This document shows positions 37,450 through 46,562 of a DNA stretch of 64,000 nt, one piece after another (the first letter of the stretch is position 1; every line of letters begins with the position of its first letter). The translations under genes and the position numbers were made by a program. The notes under the pieces are model-generated. The model was given only the letters and a program-made list of their open reading frames with translations. It was not told where the DNA came from and made no database searches. The DNA comes from Hwangdonia lutea (GTDB taxonomy: Bacteria; Bacteroidota; Bacteroidia; Flavobacteriales; Flavobacteriaceae), in contig NZ_CP136521.1 in NCBI RefSeq assembly GCF_032814565.1, positions 902,501 to 966,500 on the forward strand. The letters are read 5' to 3'.

Positions 37450-37477
37450 CCTGAAAGGTTTAAAAAAACCTTTCAGG
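37450..37477. terminator. Bidirectional terminator between convergent genes
   Basis: CCTGAAAGGTT (37450-37460) and AACCTTTCAGG (37467-37477) pair perfectly. It sits between the convergent stops of the acyl-CoA dehydrogenase and helicase genes. It belongs to the CCTGAAAGG/CCTGTCAGG hairpin family seen at 44379, 51572 and 54040. Confidence 0.85.
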
Positions 37478-37480
37478 GTA

Positions 37481-39916
37481 TTAGTTCTTCAATTCATCCA
37501 AAACCAAACGTAATTCGCCATAGGAGTATTTATCGTTCAATTGGTGTTTTAAATCCGAAAGGTTTTCGAAGGTGTGCTTTGGAATAAGGTTTTTTAATTC
37601 TTTATAGTGTTCTTCTGAGATTAAATCGGTAATTTTTATTTCGCCCGTAGGGATAAAATGAGCCAAATGCCCTGTTATTGTATTGGGGTTCAACTCCCTT
37701 TCATCAGCAATTTCATCGATTGATTTTCCTGTTTTAAACAACTTTAAAGATTCCTTTTTTGTGTCACCTCGTTTTTTCTTGGGTTTTTCTGCTTCAAAAA
37801 TAGTAGCCTCTTTAGAGATTTCAATATCGTTTTCTTCGCAATAGGCATGAATCACCCTTAAGATATCGGCACCATATTTTTCCACCCTAACTTTTCCCAT
37901 GCCATTAACTTGCAACAATTCTTTTTTATTGGTGGGTAGCGTTTCGCAAATTTCGTAGAGTGCTTTTTGGGTAAAAATCTGATAATGGATTAAGTCATTT
38001 TGTTCGGCAATTTCGTTTCTTAGGATACGCAACAATTCAAACAATTCCAAATTCGTAGTGCCATCTATTACCGATTTTCGAGGTTTTTTAGGTTTGTCTT
38101 TTGCCAAAAACACGGCTTTCGCTCTTAATTCTAAAAATTTATGCGCCGAAAAACCTTGACTCAAACCATTAAAATACAGTAGTTTAGATTTTATTAATTC
38201 TTCAATCGTATCTAAAAATTTATTAATATCCTTTTCAACGGCTTTATTATCCGTTGTAAACGCCAATGTTTTAATAGGCTCGTTAATGCTTGTTTTTGTT
38301 TGCTCGTTAAAATATTGAACCGCTTTTGTAAATCGCTCTTGCAAGTTTTTGTTTGTTTCTGGTACTTCTGAAGATTGCGACAGGGATTTAAGTTGCGCAT
38401 TAAAACCATTGCTCACTTTTAATAAATTGGTAACGCTTGCTTTAATGGTATTTAATGGCGTTTCAATCTGCCCTTGAATAACGGTTCTGTTCTTATAATA
38501 AATATCTAAAATTCGATTGATAGGATATAAAAACTGATAATATTCAAAGATTTGGGATATTAAATTTAATTGAAATTCAGCTTTCGATTGATTCAGCACG
38601 CTTATATCCGGTTGGTTTTCTTCAGCATGTTTAACAAACGACAACACGTTGGTATCGCTAATAATTTGGCTGGAATCTATTTTGTTTTTCAACACCAATC
38701 CGCCCAATGATTTGCATCGGCTTAACGCCACATAAGTTTGCCCGTGCGCAAAAGCACCTTGGGCATCAATAATGGCTTTTTCAAAGGTTAAACCCTGACT
38801 TTTATGAATGGTTATTGCCCAAGCCAACCGCAACGGCATTTGGGTGTACGACCCTATTTTATTCTCCGTAATGGCCTTGGTTTCGGCATCAACGGTATAA
38901 TTTATGTTTTCCCAAATTTCGGGGGTGGTTACAATATTAAAATCGTCGTCGGGACAGTTTACAACAACCTCATCTTTATCCAACAAAATGACTTTACCTA
39001 TTTTACCGTTGAAATATCTTTTTTCGTTGGAGCTATCATTTTTAATAAACATCACTTGAGCGCCAACTTTCAGTTCTAATTTTTCGTCATTAGGATAAGC
39101 ATATTCAGGAAACTTCCCTTCAATTTCAGCTTTATAAGTGTACGCTTTTGATTTTAGTTTATCTAGTTCGGAGCGATTGGTTTGTTCCGCCTTATTGTTG
39201 TGCGTTGTTAAGGTGATGAAGCCCTCGTTTTTATCGGGCACAAAATTAGGTCGATAACATTTGTTCAATTCATCTGCCGAAGCTTGGGTTAAACAATTGT
39301 TTCTAATTTCGTTTAGAATATCAATAAACTTAGGGTTGTCTTGTCGGTAAATATGTTTTAATTCTACTGTAATGGCGTTGCATTGTTGATAGGCATGACT
39401 GCTGAAAAAGAAGCCGTTTTTGTAGTGCGCCTTTAACAATTGCCATTCGTTGTCTTTAATAACCGGCGATAATTGTTGCAAATCGCCAATCATTAATAAT
39501 TGTACGCCACCGAATACTTTGTTTTTGTTTTTAAAACGCCTGAGTGTTTTATCGATGCCATCTAATAAGTCGGCGCGAACCATACTAATTTCATCAATAA
39601 CCAAAAGGTCTAAAGACTTGATTATATTGATTTTTGTTTTGCTGAACTTACGATTGAAACCCGAAGAAGTACCCAAATCAGCATCGGGTAAAATAGGACC
39701 AAAAGGCATCTGAAAAAACGAATGAATAGTAACCCCTTTAGCATTAATTGCCGCTACGCCCGTTGGCGCCACCACAACCATACGCTTTAACGATTTCATT
39801 TTTAATTTGTGTAAAAACGTGGTTTTTCCCGTACCTGCTTTTCCTGTTAAAAACACATTTCTGTCTGTATTATTTACAAAATCCCAGGCTAAATCTAATT
39901 CGTTATTTACATTCAT
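37481..39916 (-). CDS. PIF1-like helicase with HRDC and helix-turn-helix domains
   Basis: The protein has 811 residues. Walker A is GKAGTGKT (25-32), Walker B LVIDEISM, and GDLQQLSP is the SF1B motif III of PIF1 helicases. The C-terminal half contains TIHKSQGLTFEKA and VALSRCKSLGGLVL, followed by a less conserved linker and an HRDC domain (about 655-720, NDLIHYQIFTQKALYEICETLP, then LLQVNGMGKVRVEKYG). A helix-turn-helix (about 735-775, GKSIDEIADERELNPNTITGHL) follows. It is likely to unwind G-quadruplexes or stalled replication structures; the role in this group is not established. Confidence 0.88.
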   Translation of the reverse strand: MNVNNELDLAWDFVNNTDRNVFLTGKAGTGKTTFLHKLKMKSLKRMVVVAPTGVAAINAKGVTIHSFFQMPFGPILPDADLGTSSGFNRKFSKTKINIIKSLDLLVIDEISMVRADLLDGIDKTLRRFKNKNKVFGGVQLLMIGDLQQLSPVIKDNEWQLLKAHYKNGFFFSSHAYQQCNAITVELKHIYRQDNPKFIDILNEIRNNCLTQASADELNKCYRPNFVPDKNEGFITLTTHNNKAEQTNRSELDKLKSKAYTYKAEIEGKFPEYAYPNDEKLELKVGAQVMFIKNDSSNEKRYFNGKIGKVILLDKDEVVVNCPDDDFNIVTTPEIWENINYTVDAETKAITENKIGSYTQMPLRLAWAITIHKSQGLTFEKAIIDAQGAFAHGQTYVALSRCKSLGGLVLKNKIDSSQIISDTNVLSFVKHAEENQPDISVLNQSKAEFQLNLISQIFEYYQFLYPINRILDIYYKNRTVIQGQIETPLNTIKASVTNLLKVSNGFNAQLKSLSQSSEVPETNKNLQERFTKAVQYFNEQTKTSINEPIKTLAFTTDNKAVEKDINKFLDTIEELIKSKLLYFNGLSQGFSAHKFLELRAKAVFLAKDKPKKPRKSVIDGTTNLELFELLRILRNEIAEQNDLIHYQIFTQKALYEICETLPTNKKELLQVNGMGKVRVEKYGADILRVIHAYCEENDIEISKEATIFEAEKPKKKRGDTKKESLKLFKTGKSIDEIADERELNPNTITGHLAHFIPTGEIKITDLISEEHYKELKNLIPKHTFENLSDLKHQLNDKYSYGELRLVLDELKN

Positions 39917-40148
39917 TTTAAAAATCTGGTTAACGTCATAACTACGCTACTCTTAAGTCATCTATAGCTATAAAAGCAATATGATTTCTTCAATTTATAG
40001 TCTGGCTAAAATATAGTTTTTAATTGAAGTGATTTAAACTTTTCGCGTTTAAGTGAAAAGTTTAATTCGCTTCATTAATATCTGCTTCAATTAAGGTTTT
40101 AAAAATTGTATATTAGTCTGCTTATTTATCCTGAAATAAAAGAATAAA

Positions 40149-40628
40149 ATGAATACATTAAAGAAAGAAAAATTCATGCTCGAGGCTGTAAATGCAGCAC
40201 TTAAAGGCATGCAAAATAATGAAGGTGGCCCTTTTGGATGCGTTATTGTTAAAGATGGCGAAATTGTTGGAAGAGGCAACAACAAAGTCACATCTACCAA
40301 CGACCCCACGGCACATGCCGAAGTTACGGCCATTAGAGATGCCTGTAAAAACTTAGGCTCGTTTCAATTGGAAGGCTGCGAAATTTACACCTCTTGCGAA
40401 CCCTGTCCGATGTGTTTGGGCGCTATTTATTGGGCGCGACCCGAGAAAGTATATTTTGGAAGCAGTCAAATTGACGCGGCAAATATTGGTTTTGATGATG
40501 AGTTTATCTATAAAGAAATCCCTTTGCCTTATGAAAAACGAAGCATTCCTTTTGAGCAACTAGCACGCGAAAAGGCTTTAGAAGCTTTTAAAAAATGGAT
40601 CGAAAAAGAAGATAAAACAGCATATTAA
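40149..40628 (+). CDS. guaD: Guanine deaminase (CDA-fold nucleoside deaminase)
   Basis: The protein has 159 residues. Zinc and catalytic motifs are HAE (His56, Glu58) and PCPMC (Cys86, Cys89). The C-terminus DKTAY with a Tyr end and the block GGPFGCVIVKDGE resemble B. subtilis GuaD, which turns guanine into xanthine. Other deaminases of this fold (TadA, cytosine deaminase) are possible, but the neighbour is decisive: the stop codon overlaps the start of xdhA (TAATG), so the product xanthine would be the substrate of the next enzyme. Cytoplasmic. Confidence 0.88.
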   Translation: MNTLKKEKFMLEAVNAALKGMQNNEGGPFGCVIVKDGEIVGRGNNKVTSTNDPTAHAEVTAIRDACKNLGSFQLEGCEIYTSCEPCPMCLGAIYWARPEKVYFGSSQIDAANIGFDDEFIYKEIPLPYEKRSIPFEQLAREKALEAFKKWIEKEDKTAY

Positions 40629-42037
40629 TGATTCAATTCATTCTCAATAACAAAACCATAAAAACATCGGCAAATTCTGGAATGACATTGCTCGATTTTG
40701 TGCGCTACCAACAACGCTTAACAGGCACAAAAATTGGCTGTCGCGAAGGCGATTGTGGTGCGTGCACCGTTTTAGTTGGCACTTTGGAGAATGACACCAT
40801 AAACTACCAAAGCATTACGTCGTGTATTTCGCCGTTGGGGAACGCCCATGGCAAACACATTGTAACGGTTGAGGGCACAAACCTGACAAAAAAACTAACC
40901 GCTGTGCAATTGGCCATGAAAGACCATTATGCAACGCAATGCGGATTTTGCATTCCGGGATTCGTGGTAGCGCTAACGGGTTTTGCCTTGTCGAATTCCG
41001 AAAAAAATCACCACACCGCTTTAGATGCCATTGGCGGAAACATTTGCCGATGCACAGGTTATAAATCTATTGAAAAAGCAGCCCAACATGTGTGCGATAA
41101 ATTGGGGAATACGGATAAAAATTCATTTAATTGGTTAATTGAAAACGACTTTATTCCTGAATATTTTAAAGATATCCCGAAGCGCTTAAAAGCTTTAAAA
41201 GCTGAAAAAATAAATCAACCCAAAGGCAAATACATTGCTGGCGGAACCGATTTATACGTGCAACAAGCCGATAATTTAATTGACAATGCGGTGCACCTTA
41301 TTTTTGAAAAAAATGAGTTTAAAGGCATAAAAATAGACGAGGGTATTTGTACCATCGGAACCAATTCAACCGTTTCTGATTTATGGAATCACGGTGAAGC
41401 AAACCGCTATTTTCCCAATCTAAAAAAACATTTAAAATTGGTGTCTTCGGAGCAAATTAGAAATATGGCTTCCTTTGGCGGAAACTTGGTTAACGCCTCG
41501 CCCATTGGCGATATGACCATCTTTTTTTTAGCTTTAAACAGCGATATAATCATTGTAAATGAAAACGGAAATGAACGCAGTATTCCGCTTAAAAATTTCT
41601 ATACAGATTACAAAAAATATGATTTAAATGAAGCTGAACTAATAAAAGAAATTCGTTTTAAACTTCCAACTTCACATTCGTTTTTTAATTTCGAAAAAGT
41701 CTGTAAACGCACCCATTTGGATATTGCCACAGTAAATGCCGCCATTCATATTTCAGTTGAAAACAACACCATTTCAGAGGCACATGTGTCCGTTGGTGGG
41801 GTGGCTGCCATTCCGAAGTATTTACACGACACCTCTCAGTTTTTAACTGGAAAATCTTTAGCTACAGAAACTATTTTAAAAGCTAACGAGATGCTTCAAA
41901 GCGAAATTTCTCCAATTAGCGATGTTCGTGGTTCGAGCGATTATAAGCGCTTGTTGGCAAGACAGTTATTCTTTGCACATTTCACCGAGTTATTTCCAAA
42001 GCAATTCACTTTAAACGACTTTGTTCAACATGCATAA
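40628..42037 (+). CDS. xdhA: Xanthine dehydrogenase small subunit (2Fe-2S, FAD)
   Basis: The protein has 469 residues. The first [2Fe-2S] cluster uses Cys38, Cys43, Cys46 and Cys66 (GCREGDCGACTV), the second Cys105, Cys108, Cys140 and Cys142 (CGFC...CRC). The FAD domain follows with GKYIAGGTDLYV and IGGTNSTV-like strand GTNSTVSDLWN, and a CO-dehydrogenase flavoprotein C-terminal domain at about 365-465. It shuttles electrons from the molybdenum subunit to NAD+. Overlaps both guaD and xdhB by a few bases, so the three genes are translationally coupled. Confidence 0.95.
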   Translation: MIQFILNNKTIKTSANSGMTLLDFVRYQQRLTGTKIGCREGDCGACTVLVGTLENDTINYQSITSCISPLGNAHGKHIVTVEGTNLTKKLTAVQLAMKDHYATQCGFCIPGFVVALTGFALSNSEKNHHTALDAIGGNICRCTGYKSIEKAAQHVCDKLGNTDKNSFNWLIENDFIPEYFKDIPKRLKALKAEKINQPKGKYIAGGTDLYVQQADNLIDNAVHLIFEKNEFKGIKIDEGICTIGTNSTVSDLWNHGEANRYFPNLKKHLKLVSSEQIRNMASFGGNLVNASPIGDMTIFFLALNSDIIIVNENGNERSIPLKNFYTDYKKYDLNEAELIKEIRFKLPTSHSFFNFEKVCKRTHLDIATVNAAIHISVENNTISEAHVSVGGVAAIPKYLHDTSQFLTGKSLATETILKANEMLQSEISPISDVRGSSDYKRLLARQLFFAHFTELFPKQFTLNDFVQHA

Positions 42038-44354
42038 AAATAAATCAAATAGCAGTTTAGATTTTAAAAAAACGCAGGTTGAAGTTGCTTTAAAACTAAG
42101 CATAAAAAACTTGGATTCGTACACACACCTTCGTGGTGAATCGTTGTATGTTGATGATGTGAATATCAGACAAGGCACCTTTCACGCCGTGGTTTTCGAT
42201 GCGCCAAAAGCACACGGAACAATAAAACATATTGATTATTCCAAAGCGGAAGCATTGGATGGTGTGGAGCGCATTTTTACCTACAAAGACATTCCCGGAA
42301 AAAACCAAATTGGTGGCATTATTCCAGACGAGCCTTTATTTGCCGAAAACGAGGTGCATTTTTGGGGCATGCCCATCGCGTTAATTGTTGCCGAATCTGA
42401 GTTTATTGCACGACAAGCTAGAGCATTAATAAAAATTGAAATTGAAGATTTACCGGTAATCACAACCGCGAAACAAGCCAAAACAAAAGGCAGTTTTATA
42501 AATGCTCCGCGCACTTTCAGTTTAGGCGATACCGAAAAAGCTTTTACTGAATGTGACTATGTTTTTGAGGGTGAAACCTTCTCAAACGGACAAGAACATT
42601 TGTACATCGAAGCACAAGGCGCCTATGCCGAACCCTTGGAAAATGGTAATATAAAAATCACTTCATCCACCCAAGGCCCCACGGCTGTTCAAAAAACAGC
42701 TGCTCAGGTTTTAGGTGTTGCCATGCACAAAATTGAAGTGGACGTTACACGACTTGGAGGTGGTTTTGGCGGAAAAGAAGACCAAGCTACACCTTGGGCT
42801 GTTATGGCTGCTTTGGCCACTTTCCATTTGAATCAATCGGTAAAATTAATATTGAACCGACACGACGATTTACGCATGACCGGTAAGCGTCACCCTTATG
42901 AAAGCAGCTATAAAATAGGTCTATCCAAAGACCTGAAAATTTTGGCTTACGAGGCTGAGTTTCTGCAAAATTCTGGAGCTGCTGCCGATTTATCGCCAGC
43001 CATTGCCGAACGCACTTTATTTCATGCTACCAACAGTTATTTTGTGCCAAATGTTAGCACAACCGTTTTAAGCTGCAAAACCAATTTGCCGCCAAACACA
43101 GCTTTTCGCGGTTTTGGCGGACCACAAGGCATGTTTGTTATAGAATCTGCTATTGCCCATGCCGCTTATGAAATTGGTGTTTCGGCGCATAAAATTCAAG
43201 AAATTAATTTGCTTCGAGAAAACGACACGTTTTCGTACGGACAAATTGCCAAACAAGTAGAAGCTAAAAACGCTTGGAATTCGGCGAAATCGATTTACAA
43301 TATTGAAGCTTTGGAAAAGGAAGTTGAAAATTTCAACGCAAACAATTCAAACTTCAAAAAAGGCATAGCGCTGATGCCTATTTGTTTCGGCATTTCGTTT
43401 ACCAACACCCCCATGAATCATGCGCGTGCTTTGGTTCATATTTATCTGGACGGAAGTGTTGGCATTAGTACAGCCGCTGTTGAAATGGGCCAAGGTGTTA
43501 ATACCAAAATCATGCAGATTGCAGCACAGGTATTTTCTATTCCTATTGAAAACATCAAAATTGAAACCACCAACACTACCCGGGTGGCCAACACCTCGCC
43601 TTCTGCGGCAAGCTCTACGGCGGATTTAAATGGAAAAGCTACCTTAAAAGCTTGTCGCGCTTTACTTGACCGTTTGAAAAAAGTGGCTTCTGAAGACTTA
43701 AATGTTTCAGAAGAACACATTGAATTAAAAGATGAATTCGTGTATGTAAATAATAAAAAATCAGATTTATCGTGGACGGAACTCATCAGCAAAACCATGC
43801 TAAAACGTGTCGCTTTAACCGAAAACGCACACTACGCCACACCCGAAATTCATTTTGATAAATCCAAAGAAAAAGGGCATCCTTTCGCCTATCATGTTTA
43901 CGGAACAGCTATTATTACAACTACGGTTGATTGTACGCGCGGTACTTACGAATTTGACGCTGTTAAAATTGTGCACGACTACGGTAAAAGCATGAACAAA
44001 GCCATTGATTTGGGGCAAGTTGAAGGTGCGCTGGCACAAGGCATCGGTTGGATGACGATGGAAGAAATCGCGTACAATGACGAGGGTCGATTGCTTTCAA
44101 ATGCATTATCAACCTATAAAGTTCCAGATATTTTTTCTGTTCCAAAAACGGTTGAAACCGTTCCTTTGGAAACTAAAGGCCATGAGTTGGCCATCTTAAA
44201 ATCGAAGGCTGTTGGCGAACCGCCATTAATGTACGGCATTGGGGCTTATTTTGCAATTCAGAATGCCATTAAAGCGTTTAACCCAAATTATAAACTTAAA
44301 TTCCATGCCCCAATAACACCCGAAAAAGTACTCATGGGTCTGTATAAAAAATAG
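42030..44354 (+). CDS. xdhB: Xanthine dehydrogenase molybdopterin-binding subunit
   Basis: I choose the ATG at 42030 (774 residues) rather than the in-frame TTG nine bases earlier. Conserved molybdopterin blocks are GGGFGGKED, AFRGFGGPQGMF, EMGQGVNTK and the active-site Glu730 in KAVGEPPLMYG. It oxidises hypoxanthine and xanthine to urate with water as oxygen source. It overlaps xdhA by 8 bases, as usual. The XdhC sulfurylation factor is encoded on the opposite strand about 540 bases downstream. No urate-degrading enzyme is in the window, so urate may be the end product or be handled elsewhere. Confidence 0.95.
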   Translation: MHKNKSNSSLDFKKTQVEVALKLSIKNLDSYTHLRGESLYVDDVNIRQGTFHAVVFDAPKAHGTIKHIDYSKAEALDGVERIFTYKDIPGKNQIGGIIPDEPLFAENEVHFWGMPIALIVAESEFIARQARALIKIEIEDLPVITTAKQAKTKGSFINAPRTFSLGDTEKAFTECDYVFEGETFSNGQEHLYIEAQGAYAEPLENGNIKITSSTQGPTAVQKTAAQVLGVAMHKIEVDVTRLGGGFGGKEDQATPWAVMAALATFHLNQSVKLILNRHDDLRMTGKRHPYESSYKIGLSKDLKILAYEAEFLQNSGAAADLSPAIAERTLFHATNSYFVPNVSTTVLSCKTNLPPNTAFRGFGGPQGMFVIESAIAHAAYEIGVSAHKIQEINLLRENDTFSYGQIAKQVEAKNAWNSAKSIYNIEALEKEVENFNANNSNFKKGIALMPICFGISFTNTPMNHARALVHIYLDGSVGISTAAVEMGQGVNTKIMQIAAQVFSIPIENIKIETTNTTRVANTSPSAASSTADLNGKATLKACRALLDRLKKVASEDLNVSEEHIELKDEFVYVNNKKSDLSWTELISKTMLKRVALTENAHYATPEIHFDKSKEKGHPFAYHVYGTAIITTTVDCTRGTYEFDAVKIVHDYGKSMNKAIDLGQVEGALAQGIGWMTMEEIAYNDEGRLLSNALSTYKVPDIFSVPKTVETVPLETKGHELAILKSKAVGEPPLMYGIGAYFAIQNAIKAFNPNYKLKFHAPITPEKVLMGLYKK

Positions 44355-44378
44355 AGTTAAATTAGTATCGCAATTTAT

Positions 44379-44405
44379 CCTTTCAGGTTTTTAAAACCTG
44401 AAAGG
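44379..44405 (+). terminator. Hairpin terminator after xdhB
   Basis: CCTTTCAGGTTTT (44379-44391) and AAAACCTGAAAGG (44393-44405) are perfect 13-base arms with a one-base spacer. Same hairpin family as at 37450, 51572 and 54040. Confidence 0.8.
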
Positions 44406-44469
44406 TATTATTATAAAATAAAAACCTATCGCACTACACTACAAAAAACAAAACATTATAAAAGGCGCA

Positions 44470-44916
44470 TTGATTTACAGCGCCGGCGATTCCATTGCAG
44501 CACTTTTAATTGATGAGTTTTCGTTATCTCGATTACTCGGAATGATGCTTGTTGGCGCTACCTTTTACGCATTCGAAATCCCCAATTATTTTGATTGGAT
44601 TGTAAAGAAAACACAAAACCTAAAAGGCATAAAAGCAACACTAACCAAAACTTTATTAGCAATAATGTATTTTAATCCGCTTTGGGTGGCAAGGCATTTG
44701 TTGTTTATCAAGTTATTTTCCGGCGCATTCGATACCATTGGCTGGAATCTTTTAGAAATCGCCTTTTGGTCGTTTTCAGCAAACATACTCATTTCTTTTA
44801 TTGCCAATTATATCATTCAAAACCGATTTAAACACAAATGGCGATTTTTGGGAAGTGCCATTTTTTCAGCAATTATGGCTATTTACTATGCATTAAGCGA
44901 AACCTTCTTCGGGTAA
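44470..44916 (+). CDS. Small integral membrane protein of the xdh locus, start uncertain
   Basis: The protein has 148 residues from a TTG at 44470. It has about four hydrophobic helices (for example LLGMMLVGATFYAFEI and IAFWSFSANILISFIANYI). Its spacing vaguely recalls the L-alanine exporter AlaE family, but I do not assert that. The frame stays open upstream to 44422 with the plausible segment NIIKGALIYSAGD, which the TTG would cut; no ATG, GTG or TTG lies in that extension. The true start may be a rare codon, such as ATT at 44455 or ATC at 44428. Its last 24 bases overlap the convergent XdhC gene. Purine or product transport is a guess from context. Confidence 0.6.
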   Translation: MIYSAGDSIAALLIDEFSLSRLLGMMLVGATFYAFEIPNYFDWIVKKTQNLKGIKATLTKTLLAIMYFNPLWVARHLLFIKLFSGAFDTIGWNLLEIAFWSFSANILISFIANYIIQNRFKHKWRFLGSAIFSAIMAIYYALSETFFG

Positions 44917-45684
44917 ACCTTTATAGTGTATTTGAATGAGTTGCGCCACAACACTAATGGCAATTTCTTTGGGCGAATTCCCTCCAAGCTCTAGTCCAAT
45001 AGGGCAAACCACATTACTCATACCTTCTTTAATATGCATCTCCTTAATAAGCAAATTGTTAAATCGTACACGCTTGGTTTTACTGCCAATTAAGCCTAAA
45101 AACTTGGTTTTTTGTTTTAAGGCCATCGCAATAATATCAAAATCCAGTTTATGGTCGTGCGTTAACACCAACACATAACTTTGGTTTCCCCATTGCACCG
45201 CATCCTTAAAGGTTTTAAAATCGTTTAATTTTGTTTCATGTTTATTCACGTGAGCTTTCAATGGAATTTTAGAGAACCAATTGGCTCGCGAATCAATTAA
45301 ATGCACTTCAAAAGGTGTGTTTTCCATCATATTACAAATTTCAACACCAATGTGTCCCGCGCCAAACACAAATAATTTCGGATATTGGTTCATAGGTTCA
45401 ATAATTAATTCCACTTTTCCGCCGCAGCATTGCTCAAATTCAGGTCCTAAAGTGTAGTTAGATGTGATAATTCTATTTTCATTAATGGCAATAATCGCCT
45501 CGTCAATAGCATTAAATTCCAATTTTCCACCACCAATAGTCCCATGGATTTCCTTGTTTTTGGCTACAATCATTCTAGCACCAACCACACAAGGAGTCGA
45601 GCCCAGGCAATGGGTAACGGTAATTAAAGCCACAGCTTCCCGCTTATCTTTATAATCTTTCAGTAAATCAATCCAGTTTAACAT
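44893..45684 (-). CDS. xdhC: XdhC/CoxI family xanthine dehydrogenase accessory protein
   Basis: The protein has 263 residues. The N-terminal XdhC domain has ALITVTHCLGSTPCVVGARMIV and IGGGKLEFNAIDEA. CCGGKVELIIEP follows, and a Rossmann domain begins at KLFVFGAGHIGVEICNMM with LVLTHDHKLDFDI and the C-terminal PIGLELGGNSPKEIAISVVAQLI. XdhC binds Mo cofactor, protects its sulfuration and inserts it into xanthine dehydrogenase. It is opposite to the xdh genes and convergent with the small membrane protein. Confidence 0.93.
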   Translation of the reverse strand: MLNWIDLLKDYKDKREAVALITVTHCLGSTPCVVGARMIVAKNKEIHGTIGGGKLEFNAIDEAIIAINENRIITSNYTLGPEFEQCCGGKVELIIEPMNQYPKLFVFGAGHIGVEICNMMENTPFEVHLIDSRANWFSKIPLKAHVNKHETKLNDFKTFKDAVQWGNQSYVLVLTHDHKLDFDIIAMALKQKTKFLGLIGSKTKRVRFNNLLIKEMHIKEGMSNVVCPIGLELGGNSPKEIAISVVAQLIQIHYKGLPEEGFA

Positions 45685-45845
45685 AAAAATAAAAATGCGA
45701 ATAAAAATAAGACTTTTTTAACGGATGGTATCTTATAATATCACTATGTTTAAACCCAAAACAAACCAGCAATAATTTAACTAAATTTACTGTAAACTTT
45801 AGCGAATGTTTTCGTCTACTTAACACAACACATAACAAAAAAACT

Positions 45846-46181
45846 ATGTCTAAAACCTATTACGACCCAGCAGACCTTAAAAAATTTGGAAACATCACCG
45901 AATGGAACGAAGAATTGGGTGCCAAATTTTTCGATTATTACAATTCGGTCTTTAAAGACAGTGCGCTCACGGCTCGAGAAAAATCGTTAATTGCGCTTGC
46001 CGTTTCACACACCGAGCAATGCCCATATTGCATTGATGCCTACTCCAAAGACGGCCTACAACGCGGTATAACCAAAGAAGAAATGATGGAAGCCATACAC
46101 GTTGGTGCAGCCATAAAAAGCGGAGCCACCTTAGTTCACGGCGTGCAAATGATGAACAAAGTAAATAAACTGGACGGTTAA
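45846..46181 (+). CDS. Arsenosugar biosynthesis-associated AhpD-like peroxidase
   Basis: The protein has 111 residues of the carboxymuconolactone decarboxylase/AhpD fold. The redox pair is Cys59 and Cys62 in TEQCPYCIDAYS, near a His (SHTEQC) typical of AhpD proton relay. Annotations of arsenosugar clusters name this small protein a peroxidase-like partner of ArsS; I recognise it from its whole sequence and position 380 bases upstream of arsS. It may reduce thiols or arsenicals, or guard the radical enzyme from peroxides; the function is not proven. Cytoplasmic, no signal peptide. Confidence 0.85.
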   Translation: MSKTYYDPADLKKFGNITEWNEELGAKFFDYYNSVFKDSALTAREKSLIALAVSHTEQCPYCIDAYSKDGLQRGITKEEMMEAIHVGAAIKSGATLVHGVQMMNKVNKLDG

Positions 46182-46187
46182 TTTTTT

Positions 46188-46271
46188 GGGCGTTACCACA
46201 AGGGTCGGGCTTTCACTACTCGCTTCCTCCTATCGTCGGCGAGCTCAAACACACCGTTCAATCCCTAACGC
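46188..46271. repeat. GGGCGTTACC/CCTAACGC dispersed repeat, copy 1
   Basis: The segment begins GGGCGTTACC and ends CAATCCCTAACGC, with the internal block GGGTCGGGCTTTC (46202-46214). A second, longer version lies on the opposite orientation at 54890-55000. GC content is much higher than in surrounding DNA. Ends are partly complementary (GCGTTA/TAACGC), so it can fold. Confidence 0.6.
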
Positions 46272-46500
46272 GGGGGCAGTTTGCAGTTGGTAGTAACCAG
46301 TTCACAGTCAGAGCATATATTTGTAAAGTGTCTAAAAAAATAAAAAACATATTCGAAATAAAAACAATTTAACAAAAAGTCAAGCCCCAAATCAATTCAG
46401 AGAATTGATCGTCAAGGCGCAGAATAGATAAAGAAAAGCTCCGAGAACAGGAGAACGATAGTTCGACGCGGAGTTTTCAAATCGGAATGAAAAATTCCTC

Positions 46501-46552
46501 GGCTTGAACTTGATTTTTTGGTTCGTTTTGCATCAAGGCAAAATGAACAGAA
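46501..46552 (+). repeat. GGCTTGAA...AAAATGAACAGAAA repeat, copy A
   Basis: The left half (GGCTTGAACTTGATTTTTTG and on to GTTCGT) and right half (CATCAAGGCAAAATGAACAG) match the copy at 49686-49760, which has about 19 extra bases between the halves. Both copies lie just upstream of arsenosugar genes (arsS, arsM). Confidence 0.55.
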
Positions 46553-46562
46553 AAAAAATAAT

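Larger units (their letters stand above)
46182..46562. other. Repeat-rich leader region upstream of arsS
   Basis: The 380 bases between the AhpD-like gene and arsS have no credible gene. They contain the GGGCGTTACC repeat (46188-46271), a segment with AAGCTCCG/CGGAGTTTT inverted arms (about 46437-46477), and a GGCTTGAACTTGATTTTTTGG repeat (46501-46552) whose relative is at 49686-49760. Frames reading through it (for example the 15 codons ahead of the arsS ATG) are by-products of the repeat. Confidence 0.5.

Noticed and set aside
43442-43798. 118-codon minus frame antisense to xdhB
   Set aside because: It lies wholly within the well-supported molybdopterin subunit and has no domain of its own.
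46518-46562. 15-codon N-terminal extension of arsS from a TTG
   Set aside because: The residues come from the GGCTTGAA repeat, whereas the ATG at 46563 gives a normal N-terminus.
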